A stretch of 64,000 nucleotides of DNA from Candidatus Kouleothrix ribensis (GCA_016722075.1 JADKGW010000001.1:620001-684000), one strand, 5' to 3'; positions 54,299-62,935 are shown, numbered from the stretch's first letter. Notes: generated from the letters alone by a model not told the origin. Numbers and translations are program-made.

Positions 54299-55279
54299 TT
54301 ACGTTGCGGGAGCGGTGCGGCCAACGGCCTTGGCCGGATCGTAGGGGGTCTGATGCTTGAGCACGCCATAGCAGATATGCACCAGCTTGCGCATGACCGC
54401 GCCGATGATCAGCTTCTTCGCTTTGCCTTTGGCGGCCAGTCGCTCCGCAAAGGCTTTGATGGCCGGACAGCGGGTCATGGCCGTGATCGCTGGCCAGTAC
54501 AGCGCGGCGCGCACTCCCGCCTTGCCGATTTTCGATAGCTTCGGACGGCGCCGCACCGAGGTGCCCGACTCGTAGTGGCTCGGGGTCAGGCCGGCATCAG
54601 CCGCGGCGGCCTTGGCCGATTCGTACTGGTCGAGGTCGGCAAATTCCGCGAGCAGCTTGGCCGCCGTGACCGCGCCAATCCCGACAATGCTCGTTAGCAA
54701 GGTCAGGTTGGTGCGCAGGGTCGTTTGGGCGGCGAGTTGCTCCTTGATCTGGCGCTCCACAGCGGCCAGTTCGATGGTAATCGCCTTCAGCAGGGTGGTC
54801 AGCGAGGCCTTCACCAGCGCGTCGGTCGTGTCGCGCAGCCGGTTCTGCTGCTGGAGTTGGGTTTGCAGCAGGTCATCGCGGTGGCGCACCAGCGCGCGCA
54901 GGCGCCGCTGCTCCTCACTTTGCGGCTCCCAGGCCGTCGGCTGGTGTTTGGCGCAGAAGGAGGCAATCACCGCGCTATCGAGCTTGTCAGTCTTGTTGCG
55001 CTGCATCGTGGCTTGCGCGTAGCCGTTGATGCGGGCCGGGTTGACCACACTCACCGTGTAGCCGTGGGCGTGCAACCAGGTGGCCAGGGCTTCCCAGTAG
55101 ATGTTCGTGGCTTCCATACAGGCGTGCAGCTCAGTGACATTGTGCTCGCTCAGCCAGGCCTGAAGCTGAGTAAAGCCCTCGGCGTGGTTGGAGAAGGAGG
55201 CATAGTGCTGCTCACCCGTCGTCAGGAGCAGGGTGGCATCAAAGCTGAGTTTGGCCACATCAATCCCGAGTACGTTCAT
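54299..55279 (-). CDS. IS110-family transposase (DEDD recombinase)
   Basis: 326 residues from the ATG at 55279, with GGAGG about 5 bases before it; the frame to 55351 is not needed. VLGIDVAKLSFDA supplies the first aspartate, ACMEATNIYWEAL the glutamate, and KTDKLDSAVIASF the final aspartates of the RuvC-like domain. The C-terminal Transposase_20 domain has SIVGIGAVTAAKLLAEF and DAGLTPSHYESG with the serine region after it. This enzyme works with a bridge RNA made from the non-coding end. Confidence 0.92.
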   Translation of the reverse strand: MNVLGIDVAKLSFDATLLLTTGEQHYASFSNHAEGFTQLQAWLSEHNVTELHACMEATNIYWEALATWLHAHGYTVSVVNPARINGYAQATMQRNKTDKLDSAVIASFCAKHQPTAWEPQSEEQRRLRALVRHRDDLLQTQLQQQNRLRDTTDALVKASLTTLLKAITIELAAVERQIKEQLAAQTTLRTNLTLLTSIVGIGAVTAAKLLAEFADLDQYESAKAAAADAGLTPSHYESGTSVRRRPKLSKIGKAGVRAALYWPAITAMTRCPAIKAFAERLAAKGKAKKLIIGAVMRKLVHICYGVLKHQTPYDPAKAVGRTAPAT

Positions 55280-55558
55280 CGCGAACCTCCGAAGTAGGCG
55301 CTTCGCCGCTGCTGCGTGTTCGGGACTAACCTTGTTCGCACGCCCTGGCACTCGGCCGGGAGCCGATCTTACACAGTCTCAGTGAACACGCGTGCTGGCC
55401 CATCCTGCCGATCTTGTATTCGGTCTCGTGGACGCAGGACATTCACGACATCGGATGCGCCAGTGAGCCAATCATACCAGGTTCGCTGACCGTCGCAATC
55501 CCGAAGGGACATTCGTTGGCGCGCCCGCGGGATGTGGGTGCCGCCTTTCGCACAAGAA
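55280..55558 (-). ncRNA. Putative bridge RNA region of the IS110 element
   Basis: 279 bases of non-coding DNA upstream of the transposase, the position of bridge RNA in IS110-group elements. It contains ATCTTGTAT (55411-55419), the exact complement of the 9 bases left of the insertion point (54289-54297). Directly after it comes TCGGTC (55420-55425), the complement of the 6 bases right of it (55562-55567). The two target halves thus lie next to each other in the RNA region. The flanking sequence can form stems, but exact ends and loops were not determined. Confidence 0.55.
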
Positions 55559-55691
55559 GATGACCGACCTGGAGCAATTCAAGAAGGGGTTCAGGGTGAA
55601 GACAATCCAATTCTTGCTGAACTGAAGAAAGTCGCCGAACACTAGGTTGATTGCCGAACACGCTAGACACCAGTTTAATGCTGCGGCCTGC

Positions 55692-55794
55692 GCCCAACCC
55701 GGCATTGCAGCAGACCGCTTCGCGCGCGAGATCGGTGGTTTTTTGAAGGTCGGTTCAAGCGCGCTCGCGGCGGCTGATGCGCAGGGCGTTGGAC
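55692..55794 (+). repeat. attC-like site, + orientation
   Basis: Boxes GCCCAAC (55692-55698) and GTTGGAC (55788-55794). Left spacer 2 bases, arm GGCATTGCAGCAG, inner GAGATCGGTGGTTTTTTG, right arm CGGCTGATGCGC and a 5-base spacer. It follows the rebuilt SRPBCC gene. Positions 55795-55904 contain no gene. Confidence 0.72.
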
Positions 55795-55904
55795 GGCCAG
55801 CCAGCGCAATCGTACGGCTTCCTCTTTGTTTCATGCGCAACGCGCGACCCGCTTGGTCTTCACGCGCGTGCGTTCGCGCATCATCCATGCTACTATACGT
55901 ATAA

Positions 55905-57227
55905 CTGAAGTTTTGCAGATTCCTGTAAGAATCTACGCCAAGGCAAGCTGATGCTGAATTTCGGGCAGACTCATCCCACGCTGGGCCTGTTCGACGGCCC
56001 AGGCGAGCGTCTTTCGCAGGGTTTCGCGAGCGATGGCGCGACAGGACTCGCCGATGGTCATCAGGCGTGTCTGAGCCCAGTCCAGGGCGCGGTCGTGCTT
56101 CACCTGACGCATCAGAGCGCTGTACACGAGCATGACGAGGTGCATGTGCCGGGTCTGGCCCAATCCGTCACGCAGTTGGCAATCGCCCATGCCCAGATGG
56201 TGCTTCCCGTCCCGATGATAGGGCTCTGTCCCGGTCCACCGCCGTCGATAGACCTTGAGGATGTGGTGGGCTTCCCAATGCACCCGATTCGTCACCAGCA
56301 CCTTGCGCGGCTCGGCGGCGTCAGCGCTCGACCAGAGCACAAGCAGGCGTACGAGATGGTTGACCTTGGGGATGCGCACGGTCGTGGTGTAATACCATTG
56401 CGTGCGCTCGCCGACCGTGAATTTCGTTCGACACCATGGGCGCAGGGTCTGTACCCAGGCGCTGACCGTCTGTTCCTGCCCTTTGACGATGATAACCCGG
56501 TTAAACTTCAGGTCGCCAATATACCCCCGGTCGTGGTGCTGGATATGGTTCATGACCGGTGCGTTGGTGAAATAGCTGTCGAACGTGAAATTGCCCGGGA
56601 TGTCCTCGGCCACAACCCAGTCGATCATGTCCTTGACCAGGTCGGTATGGCTCGCAAACGGGTGCGCGTCCTCGCACTGCTCGCGCTTCCGAAAGCGCCG
56701 GAAGTCCAACGGATAGTGCTTGCCGGAGGGATTCACGTAGTTCGCAAACAGATAGTCGTGCGCAATGACATGGCGATGCTCCGCATGATCCCAGTAATAG
56801 CCGACATCTTCAATCAGCTTGCCGTCGTGGTCGATCAGGGTGTTGTCGATCGCGATGACGCCGTCCTGCCGATAGCGCGTGGTCGGGTCAGCTTGGAGCC
56901 ACTCCAGGCGTTGCTGGTTCAGGCGCTCGGGATCCCACGGCGACTCGGTCAGGAAGCGGTTCAGGCACGACTGGTCGGGCGCATCGGCGAACTCGCGCGC
57001 GATACCGCTGACCGTCTTGTGCTCAGCGACGATCAAGCCGGTCACATACTCGGCGAAGTGAATCCGCGCTGGCTCATTCGGAAAGGCGTCACCACACTGG
57101 CGCACCAAATCTTCGACCACCTGGGGCAACGCGACGATCGCTGGCATCGCACCCTCCCACGGCTCATGTGGTTATTCGCACTATCCTACGACTCCCCGTG
57201 CGCTCGCGCAAATCTGCAAAACTCCAG
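55905..57227 (-). mobile_element. IS701-like insertion sequence, copy 2 (inverted)
   Basis: 1323 bp, same ends and content as copy 1 but inverted. A 6-base direct repeat GTATAA flanks it (55899-55904 and 57228-57233), the only clean target duplication of the three copies. This suggests a recent, simple insertion into an AT-rich site. Confidence 0.9.
55933..57147 (-). CDS. IS701-like transposase (copy 2, intact)
   Basis: 404 residues, identical in sequence to copy 1 as far as I compared, with all DDE segments present (AIDNTLIDHD, FTFDSYFTN, TGTEPYHRDGK). The start has GGAGGG six bases upstream. It is probably functional and could also mobilise the damaged copy 3. Confidence 0.87.
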   Translation of the reverse strand: MPAIVALPQVVEDLVRQCGDAFPNEPARIHFAEYVTGLIVAEHKTVSGIAREFADAPDQSCLNRFLTESPWDPERLNQQRLEWLQADPTTRYRQDGVIAIDNTLIDHDGKLIEDVGYYWDHAEHRHVIAHDYLFANYVNPSGKHYPLDFRRFRKREQCEDAHPFASHTDLVKDMIDWVVAEDIPGNFTFDSYFTNAPVMNHIQHHDRGYIGDLKFNRVIIVKGQEQTVSAWVQTLRPWCRTKFTVGERTQWYYTTTVRIPKVNHLVRLLVLWSSADAAEPRKVLVTNRVHWEAHHILKVYRRRWTGTEPYHRDGKHHLGMGDCQLRDGLGQTRHMHLVMLVYSALMRQVKHDRALDWAQTRLMTIGESCRAIARETLRKTLAWAVEQAQRGMSLPEIQHQLALA

Positions 57228-57303
57228 GTATAATATTGTATACTCTTATCAGCTTGTTGTGGAAGTGCGGAAGTCAACCTGACGGTCAGAGGAGTATCAA
57301 AAT

Positions 57304-57597
57304 ATGGAAGCAATTTTCAAGACTTCAACGGTCACAACTCAAGACATCCTAACTGCGTTAAGCCATTTTAATGCTGAATACGCTGATACCAATGCATATG
57401 ATTCTTGGCTTGAAAAAGCGAGTTACAAGTTTGCTATCAAGTACGATGGTAAACTCTACCCCTGCAAGTATATATTGAGTCAAGCTACTGGAATCGATAC
57501 CAGCGAGTTTAGCGGCGGCAATCAAACAAATAGTGTGTTTCGACGCTTAGGCTTTCAAGTGATTGAAAAGCCAAATACGCGGAGCAGAGAACCGTGA
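57304..57597 (+). CDS. Small ScoMcrA-head-like protein
   Basis: 97 residues, ATG at 57304 after AGAGGAG. ASYKFAIKYDGKLYPCKYILSQATG and FSGGNQTNSVFRRLGFQVIEK resemble the N-terminal head domain that precedes the nuclease in ScoMcrA-type modification-dependent restriction enzymes. No nuclease domain is attached, so the role is open: a DNA- or protein-binding module, or a remnant. Its stop overlaps the start of the next reading frame by ATGA, so the two were translated together. Codon use is AT-richer than the chromosomal genes to the left. Confidence 0.5.
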   Translation: MEAIFKTSTVTTQDILTALSHFNAEYADTNAYDSWLEKASYKFAIKYDGKLYPCKYILSQATGIDTSEFSGGNQTNSVFRRLGFQVIEKPNTRSREP

Positions 57598-57881
57598 TGA
57601 ATGAACTTGAACTTCGGTTTCACAAGGCTATGATTCAAATTTACGAACATGCCAAAAGTGATTGCAAATATAACGCTACACGCTTTATTGGAATGGTGGC
57701 CGATAAAGGCGGACTATAAACAGCGCGATACCTTCTTTCGACCGATAAGCCGTCGGATGGTTTTACTGCTCTTTGGGAGTGCCAGCGCCTTGACCTCACC
57801 GTAGAAGCGCTTGTCCTAAATCCAGATTTCACGAATTTGTTCACCGAAGAAGAGCAAAATATCGCGAAATATCGGCTAGGC
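57597..57881 (+). pseudogene. Small hypothetical protein gene with an in-frame stop
   Basis: The ATG at 57597 overlaps the previous stop. The frame reads MNELELRFHKAMIQIYEHAK, YNATRFIGMVADKGGL, then TAA at 57717-57719, and continues in the same frame as TARYLLSTDKPSDGFTALWE, RLDLTVEALVLNP and FTEEEQNIAKYRLG. This is the pattern of a widespread small protein family of unknown role, in which a residue such as E sits at the stop position. One base change (GAA to TAA) explains it. The IS4 element begins at 57882 and replaces the last few codons. Confidence 0.7.
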
Positions 57882-59455
57882 CCAATACTTTTCAAATAAG
57901 GCAAGGCTCGCGTTGACGAAACTCCAAAATCACTGCCCCTGGTGGTATTGGGCAGGATTGCGGCAGTTCCAGCACCGGCGGTGCTTGTACGACAACCGCA
58001 TCACGAAAGCTCCCCTGCGGTTTGGGAGGCTGATAATGCTCGGCTCGCTTCAGCTTAAAGTTCGACATCTTCTGCTTCACCACCCGCGGGTTCGTGCGCA
58101 TCCGACGCGCCGGCAGGCCTTTGGCCGCGATGTCGTGCAGCATCCGCTCGTACAGCTCCTGCCGCTGCGCCACATCCACCATCTGAAACTCGGGGATGGC
58201 GTCCCGCACCACCTCCAGCGCGTGGACAAAGCTCAGGCGATCCACATCCACATCCGTCGTCACTGCCGCCTCATGCATCAGAAGGCGTACCGCATAATGC
58301 GCCAGCAGCACACCGTACAACTCCTGAATGACTCCCACCGGGGTCAGGCTACGCAGTGGACGCCCGACCAAGCGCTGATGCGTATCAATTTCATCAATCA
58401 CGATCTCGATCTCCCAGCGTTCGTGATAGGCGCAGGCGATCGCGTGCGCACGTGCCAGGCGCGGGTTCAGCAGCGTGGTGATCAGACGATGCTGCTCGCC
58501 ATATCCTGGCAGTGCCGGGTCGCTAATGGTGTAGGTAATCACGCGCACCAGCACGCGCTCGCCAGTCTTGCGTCGCCCATACTCCGACGGGTACAGATAG
58601 GCCAGATACGAGCCATCCACTAGCGTGCGTATCGGCTGCGGTTTGCCATGGGCAGGCAGCCGCGCGAGCACATGCGCGCCGCGCGAGCGCGCACCGACGA
58701 TCATATCGAAATCGTGACAGCCGCGATCCCACATCACCACCATGCCGCGGTGCAGACTGCGCAACAGGCGGAACCCGCCCACGCGTTCGCTGGTGTGACA
58801 CGGCCAGAAGCCACAATCGACGACCACGTGGGTGCCACACTCGACCAGATAGACGCCTTGGGTCTGCGGGAAGGCGCCAGCGCCGCGCGCCGAGGTATGC
58901 CTGCCAAAGTATGCTGCATTGGCGGGTGTATCTGGAACGTCTTCGGTGGTGCCGTCGATGGCCATCGCTCGCAAGCCGAACAGAAAGGCACCGCGGGTTT
59001 GCGCGGTGGCGAGCGGCTGACAGACCTGATGAAACAACGCCACGAGCGGTCGCGCTCCCACCTGGGCGCGGCGATAGGCGATCGCACTGTCGCGTGGCAA
59101 CGCGATGGCGGGGTCGGGCCAGATGCAGCGCAAGCCGCGCGCCAGCGTGGCCAGCACCGTCCCAATCGAGACGGTCGGGTAGAGATGCAGCGCAATCACC
59201 AGCCAGACGGTCAGGAGCAACGTCAACTTGCGTTCGCGATTGCTGATACCGGCGTGCTGTGCGAGGATGGGCTGGATGGCGGTTTGTGGAATAGCCCGTT
59301 CGAGCGCCTCGAGGCGCAGGGCAGAGCTGAACTTGCATTCGGCCTCAATCTGGCGTATCTTGAATCCCATGGGGTGGCTCCTTGGCTTGTTTTCGACGGT
59401 GACACGCGAAAGTATGCCATAGAAGTCACCCCTATGCTTATTTGAAAGGTATTGG
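57882..59455 (-). mobile_element. IS4-family insertion sequence
   Basis: About 1574 bp. The ends CCAATACTTTTCAAATAAG (from 57882) and the complement of the right end (to 59455) agree at all but one of 19 bases. No target duplication could be seen. It truncates the hypothetical gene on its left. Confidence 0.8.
57892..59370 (-). CDS. IS4-family transposase
   Basis: 492 residues, ATG at 59370 after AAGGAG. The N-terminal IS4 domain (about 25-130, ERKLTLLLTVWLVIALHLYP) is followed by a DDE core with MAIDGTTEDVPDTP, MVVMWDRGCHDFD and the terminal YHERWEIEIVIDEI, the YREK-type motif. All catalytic parts are present, so it could be active. Its stop lies only 10 bases from the IS end. Confidence 0.9.
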   Translation of the reverse strand: MGFKIRQIEAECKFSSALRLEALERAIPQTAIQPILAQHAGISNRERKLTLLLTVWLVIALHLYPTVSIGTVLATLARGLRCIWPDPAIALPRDSAIAYRRAQVGARPLVALFHQVCQPLATAQTRGAFLFGLRAMAIDGTTEDVPDTPANAAYFGRHTSARGAGAFPQTQGVYLVECGTHVVVDCGFWPCHTSERVGGFRLLRSLHRGMVVMWDRGCHDFDMIVGARSRGAHVLARLPAHGKPQPIRTLVDGSYLAYLYPSEYGRRKTGERVLVRVITYTISDPALPGYGEQHRLITTLLNPRLARAHAIACAYHERWEIEIVIDEIDTHQRLVGRPLRSLTPVGVIQELYGVLLAHYAVRLLMHEAAVTTDVDVDRLSFVHALEVVRDAIPEFQMVDVAQRQELYERMLHDIAAKGLPARRMRTNPRVVKQKMSNFKLKRAEHYQPPKPQGSFRDAVVVQAPPVLELPQSCPIPPGAVILEFRQREPCLI

Positions 59456-59640
59456 ATCTAAAACGACCTAAATGCGCACAATGCGGCGTAAATGTGTACA
59501 GTGGTTTCCGGCCGACTTGCGCTATCCGACATCGGGGCATCTTATGTTCCGATATATTGCACGGTACCACCATTTGACTGCATTTAGGCCCGATTTATTC
59601 CGTCCGGTATTGCTCCCTGAGCAGAAAGGCAAGATCTATC
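59456..59640. other. Short intergenic region before a cassette gene
   Basis: No gene is recognised. The region has lower GC than the surroundings and should contain the promoter of the next gene. A GCAGAAAGG ribosome-like site precedes its ATG. Confidence 0.3.
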
Positions 59641-60060
59641 ATGGACGAAAACCAAATTACAGACTACATCATCCATACGTTTGTGGGCGTTGAAACTGCA
59701 ACCAATTTGGGCTACCGGTTCTTTTTCTTCGGCTCTGATCGGATGCTACCCTTCACAACCATTGCCACCACAAACAACGAATATGAACATATCTCGAAGC
59801 TTGACCGGCCAGGCGTTTTCCGCGTGAATATCGGTGTGAGTAAACAGGCATTCCAGTCGTTGTTCGGCACAAGCAACGGTGATCTCAGTACCTACGATTT
59901 TACTGTGCTGGACACGATCATGCCCCATCCCGACTATGCCGCACAGTCGTGGATCTGTGTGCTCAATCCAAGCGACCTAACCTTTCAAGCGCTCCGACCA
60001 TTGCTAAGCGACGCGTATGACCTGGCCGTCAAGCGAGCGACGAGACGTGCGACCTCCTGA
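59641..60060 (+). CDS. DUF6194-family protein
   Basis: 139 residues. GYRFFFFGSDRMLPFTTIATTNNEYE, LDRPGVFRVNIGVSKQAFQSLFG and MPHPDYAAQSWICVLNPS...FQALRPLL are the consecutive blocks of DUF6194, a widespread small protein family of unknown role. It resembles the DUF1801/MmcQ type of compact alpha/beta fold in length, which is only a loose comparison. The gene ends 29 bases before an attC-like site in the same orientation, a typical cassette. Confidence 0.8.
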   Translation: MDENQITDYIIHTFVGVETATNLGYRFFFFGSDRMLPFTTIATTNNEYEHISKLDRPGVFRVNIGVSKQAFQSLFGTSNGDLSTYDFTVLDTIMPHPDYAAQSWICVLNPSDLTFQALRPLLSDAYDLAVKRATRRATS

Positions 60061-60089
60061 CCACGAAGTACGTCACAACCTCGGCTGCC

Positions 60090-60198
60090 GCCGAACCCGC
60101 GCATGCAGTCCGACCGCCTTCGGCGCGCGAGATCGGTGCTATTTTGGCGTTGTCGCGTGCAGCGCGCCTCGCGGCGGCTGATGCGCACGGCGTTGGGC
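60090..60198 (+). repeat. attC-like site, + orientation
   Basis: Boxes GCCGAAC (60090-60096) and GTTGGGC (60192-60198). Arms GCGCATGCAGTCCG and CGGCTGATGCGC, spacers 2 and 5 bases, inner block GAGATCGGTGCTATTTTGG and a GACCGCCTTCGGC hairpin. It is strong on the right side. Confidence 0.78.
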
Positions 60199-60336
60199 GG
60201 GCACGAGCGAACCATGGGTGAGCGGCCAGCGCATGATTCAACCCCGTGATTGCTGCGGCCCGACTGCCAACGCGTACGATCGGGCATCCGCGCGCCATCA
60301 CGGGCAACGCATCCCGTGCCTGGACAGGTCATGGCC

Positions 60337-60516
60337 GGGAACGCCCGCGAACGCCATCACCGGGCACGCATCCGGCCGCCATCGTGGTGGGAACGGAATC
60401 GCGGGGAACGCCCGCGGACGCCATCCCAGGGAACGGCATCCGACCGTCATCGCGTCCATCAGCGCTGGGAATGACTGCCCTCGGAGGTCATCATGGGGAA
60501 CGCCCGCGGACGCCAA
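60337..60516. repeat. Three direct repeats about 80 bases apart
   Basis: GGGAACGCCCGCGAACGCCA and near-identical copies begin at about 60337, 60414 and 60496. They lie inside a 357-base cassette-sized stretch (60199-60555) between two attC-like sites that has no convincing gene. The open frames on both strands here are low-complexity translations of the repeats. Confidence 0.6.
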
Positions 60517-60555
60517 CATGGCTGGCGGGTCAGCGCGTCCCTCCGGCGTGGTGCC

Positions 60556-60682
60556 GCCCAACCAGCGCATGCAGCCTGACGCCGTTCCGGCGAGTGAGAT
60601 CGTGCCGATGTTCCGTGGTATCATGGAGATGACGGCAGTCCCGATCGAGTCAGCGGCGCGGCTGATGCGCCAGACGTTCGGC
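60556..60682 (+). repeat. attC-like site, + orientation
   Basis: Boxes GCCCAAC (60556-60562) and GTTCGGC (60676-60682). The arm GCGCATGCAGCCTG, hairpin GACGCCGTTCCGGCG and inner block GAGATCGTGCCGATGTT are close to the copy at 49951. Right arm CGGCTGATGCGC. Confidence 0.78.
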
Positions 60683-60713
60683 GGCAAACACAGCTGTGCG
60701 CTGTTCAATGCAT

Positions 60714-60730
60714 GTGACAGCGGCTGTCAC
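60714..60730. promoter_or_regulatory. Perfect palindrome upstream of a methyltransferase gene
   Basis: GTGACAG-CGG-CTGTCAC, 7-bp arms with a 3-base centre, 50 bases before the GTG at 60780. A TATACT box (60741-60746) follows. It may be an operator. No regulator gene is adjacent. Confidence 0.4.
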
Positions 60731-60779
60731 GCTCGTCCGATATACTACGCTCGTACAAGTGTTCGAGAGGGAGACAGCC

Positions 60780-61418
60780 GTGACAGCACTGCGTGCAAGA
60801 TGGTCAGCTTATCTCGATCAACAACATCGCTATCCCAGTGGTCCGATTGGATGGCTGATTGGCGAACGAATGCGTCGCCAGCATGCACCCGAGACGGAGT
60901 GGAGTGTTGATCTGTTGCACCTCCAGCCAGCCGATCGCGTCTTAGAGATCGGGTTCGGCGCGGGCCGCGGGCTGACCCTCACCCTTCAGCAAGCAATCCA
61001 AGGGCGCGTCACTGGGATTGATCTATCAGCGACAATGATCCAAGCTGCGAGCCGACGCAATCGTGCGGCGCAGGCACAAGGACAACTTGCCTTACTTCGT
61101 GGCAATATCGCTCATTTGCCCTTTGGCAATCAGCGGTTTGACAAGGTCTTTAGTGTCCACAGCTTCTATTTCTGGCCTGATCCTAGCGCGATCTGCCAGC
61201 AAATCATCAAACTGCTCGCTCATGGTGGAAAGTTGGTAAACACATTCGCAACTGCACATACCCTTGCGAACGGTGAGCGGGTGTATTGGCCGCTCCATCA
61301 ACGCGCCGAAGCATTGGTACGAGAAGTTCAGCAGCAGGCGAACATTGCTGCGCATCTGGCATATGGCCCAGACTCACGGCAGTACAACAATGTTGCGATC
61401 GTGATTGAAAAGCGCTAA
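60780..61418 (+). CDS. Class I SAM-dependent methyltransferase
   Basis: 212 residues from the GTG at 60780, with GAGGGAG in front; an upstream ATG at 60696 lies before the promoter and is rejected. Motif I is VLEIGFGAGRGLTLTL (about 52-67), then GIDLSATMI, and FDKVFSVHSFYFWPDP is the post-core block. Such enzymes often methylate small molecules or lipids. It lies between attC-like sites at 60556 and 61449 in the same orientation, a one-gene cassette. Confidence 0.84.
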   Translation: MTALRARWSAYLDQQHRYPSGPIGWLIGERMRRQHAPETEWSVDLLHLQPADRVLEIGFGAGRGLTLTLQQAIQGRVTGIDLSATMIQAASRRNRAAQAQGQLALLRGNIAHLPFGNQRFDKVFSVHSFYFWPDPSAICQQIIKLLAHGGKLVNTFATAHTLANGERVYWPLHQRAEALVREVQQQANIAAHLAYGPDSRQYNNVAIVIEKR

Positions 61419-61448
61419 TTCGTGGCGCGCAAACGGCGTCAGAAAGCC

Positions 61449-61577
61449 GCCGAACACGCGCATGTAGCCGACCGCCCCTGCCGGTGCGCTCACGATCGGG
61501 CGTTTGTTGAAGAATGCTTTCGCGACTTATTGATGCTTTCTTCGCAGGGGCGGCGGCTAATGCGCCAGGCGTTAGCC
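61449..61577 (+). repeat. attC-like site, + orientation
   Basis: Boxes GCCGAAC (61449-61455) and GTTAGCC (61571-61577). Arms GCGCATGTAGCCG and CGGCTAATGCGC, spacers 2 and 5 bases, inner block CACGATCGGGCGTTTGTT. It follows the methyltransferase stop by 30 bases. Confidence 0.75.
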
Positions 61578-61612
61578 CGCTCACTAATCCCACTTGCCTG
61601 TGTATCTTACAT

Positions 61613-62935
61613 CTGGAGTTTTGCAGATTTGCGCGAGCGCACGGGGAGTCGTAGGATAGTGCGAATAACCACATGAGCCGTGGGAGGGTGCGATGCCAGC
61701 GATCGTCGCGTTGCCCCAGGTGGTCGAAGATTTGGTGCGCCAGTGTGGTGACGCCTTTCCGAATGAGCCAGCGCGGATTCACTTCGCCGAGTATGTGACC
61801 GGCTTGATCGTCGCTGAGCACAAGACGGTCAGCGGTATCGCGCGCGAGTTCGCCGATGCGCCCGACCAGTCGTGCCTGAACCGCTTCCTGACCGAGTCGC
61901 CGTGGGATCCCGAGCGCCTGAACCAGCAACGCCTGGAGTGGCTCCAAGCTGACCCGACCACGCGCTATCGGCAGGACGGCGTCATCGCGATCGACAACAC
62001 CCTGATCGACCACGACGGCAAGCTGATTGAAGATGTCGGCTATTACTGGGATCATGCGGAGCATCGCCATGTCATTGCGCACGACTATCTGTTTGCGAAC
62101 TACGTGAATCCCTCCGGCAAGCACTATCCGTTGGACTTCCGGCGCTTTCGGAAGCGCGAGCAGTGCGAGGACGCGCACCCGTTTGCGAGCCATACCGACC
62201 TGGTCAGGACATGATCGACTGGGTTGTGGCCGAGGACATCCCGGGCAATTTCACGTTCGACAGCTATTTCACCAACGCACCGGTCATGAACCATATCCAG
62301 CACCACGACCGGGGGTATATTGGCGACCTGAAGTTTAACCGGGTTATCATCGTCAAAGGGCAGGAACAGACGGTCAGCGCCTGGGTACAGACCCTGCGCC
62401 CATGGTGTCGAACGAAATTCACGGTCGGCGAGCGCACGCAATGGTATTACACCACGACCGTGCGCATCCCCAAGGTCAACCATCTCGTACGCCTGCTTGT
62501 GCTCTGGTCGAGCGCTGACGCCGCCGAGCCGCGCAAGGTGCTGGTGACGAATCGGGTGCATTGGGAAGCCCACCACATCCTCAAGGTCTATCGACGGCGG
62601 TGGACCGGGACAGAGCCCTATCATCGGGACGGGAAGCACCATCTGGGCATGGGCGATTGCCAACTGCGTGACGGATTGGGCCAGACCCGGCACATGCACC
62701 TCGTCATGCTCGTGTACAGCGCTCTGATGCGTCAGGTGAAGCACGACCGCGCCCTGGACCTGGGCTCAGACACGCCTGATGACCATCGGCGAGTCCTGTC
62801 GCGCCATCGCTCGCGAAACCCTGCGAAAGACGCTCGCCTGGGCCGTCGAACAGGCCCAGCGTGGGATGAGTCTGCCCGAAATTCAGCATCAGCTTGCCTT
62901 GGCGTAGATTCTTACAGGAATCTGCAAAACTTCAG
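61613..62935 (+). mobile_element. IS701-like insertion sequence, copy 3
   Basis: 1323 bp with the same ends as copies 1 and 2. The flanks are TTACAT and TTATAC, so there is no exact target duplication. The length is unchanged because one base was lost and one gained inside. Confidence 0.88.
61693..62907 (+). pseudogene. IS701-like transposase with two frameshifts (copy 3)
   Basis: Compared with copy 1, one A is missing at about 62206 (GGTCAGGACATG instead of GGTCAAGGACATG), and one C is added at about 62759 (GGACCTGGGC instead of GGACTGGGC). The first ends the frame at 62214, before the second catalytic aspartate. The second restores the end. The rest is identical over the stretches compared. 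The gene should be inactive, but its ends could still be moved by copy 1 or 2. Confidence 0.85.

Larger units (their letters stand above)
54298..55561 (-). mobile_element. IS110-family insertion sequence
   Basis: 1264 bp, with ends fixed by rebuilding the interrupted gene. GAT occurs at both junctions (54295-54297 and 55559-55561), so the exchange is within this shared triplet, with no larger duplication and no terminal inverted repeat. That is typical of IS110. The transposase stop lies right at the left end, while the right end carries about 280 bases of non-coding DNA. Confidence 0.88.
53953..55645 (+). pseudogene. SRPBCC (AHSA1-like) gene split by an IS110 element
   Basis: The 5' part (53953-54297) encodes 115 residues starting MEEVVVKNISQIQIAAS with TKVWEALTIPSLVKQWQYG, the Aha1/START-like SRPBCC fold. 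The frame enters the IS110 end at a GAT codon (54295-54297). On the far side, a GAT codon at 55559-55561 resumes the same frame as DRPGAIQEGVQGEDN and ends with ELKKVAEH and a stop at 55643-55645. Removing the IS with one GAT restores a protein of about 143 residues. An attC-like site follows 46 bases later, so the intact gene was a cassette. Confidence 0.82.

Noticed and set aside
60298..60708. 136-codon - strand frame across the direct repeats
   Set aside because: The protein is a translation of the repeats and of an attC-like site.
48544..62935. Region between two IS701-like copies as a composite transposon
   Set aside because: Copies have mixed orientation and flanks without matching duplications, and several unrelated IS elements and attC-like sites lie between.
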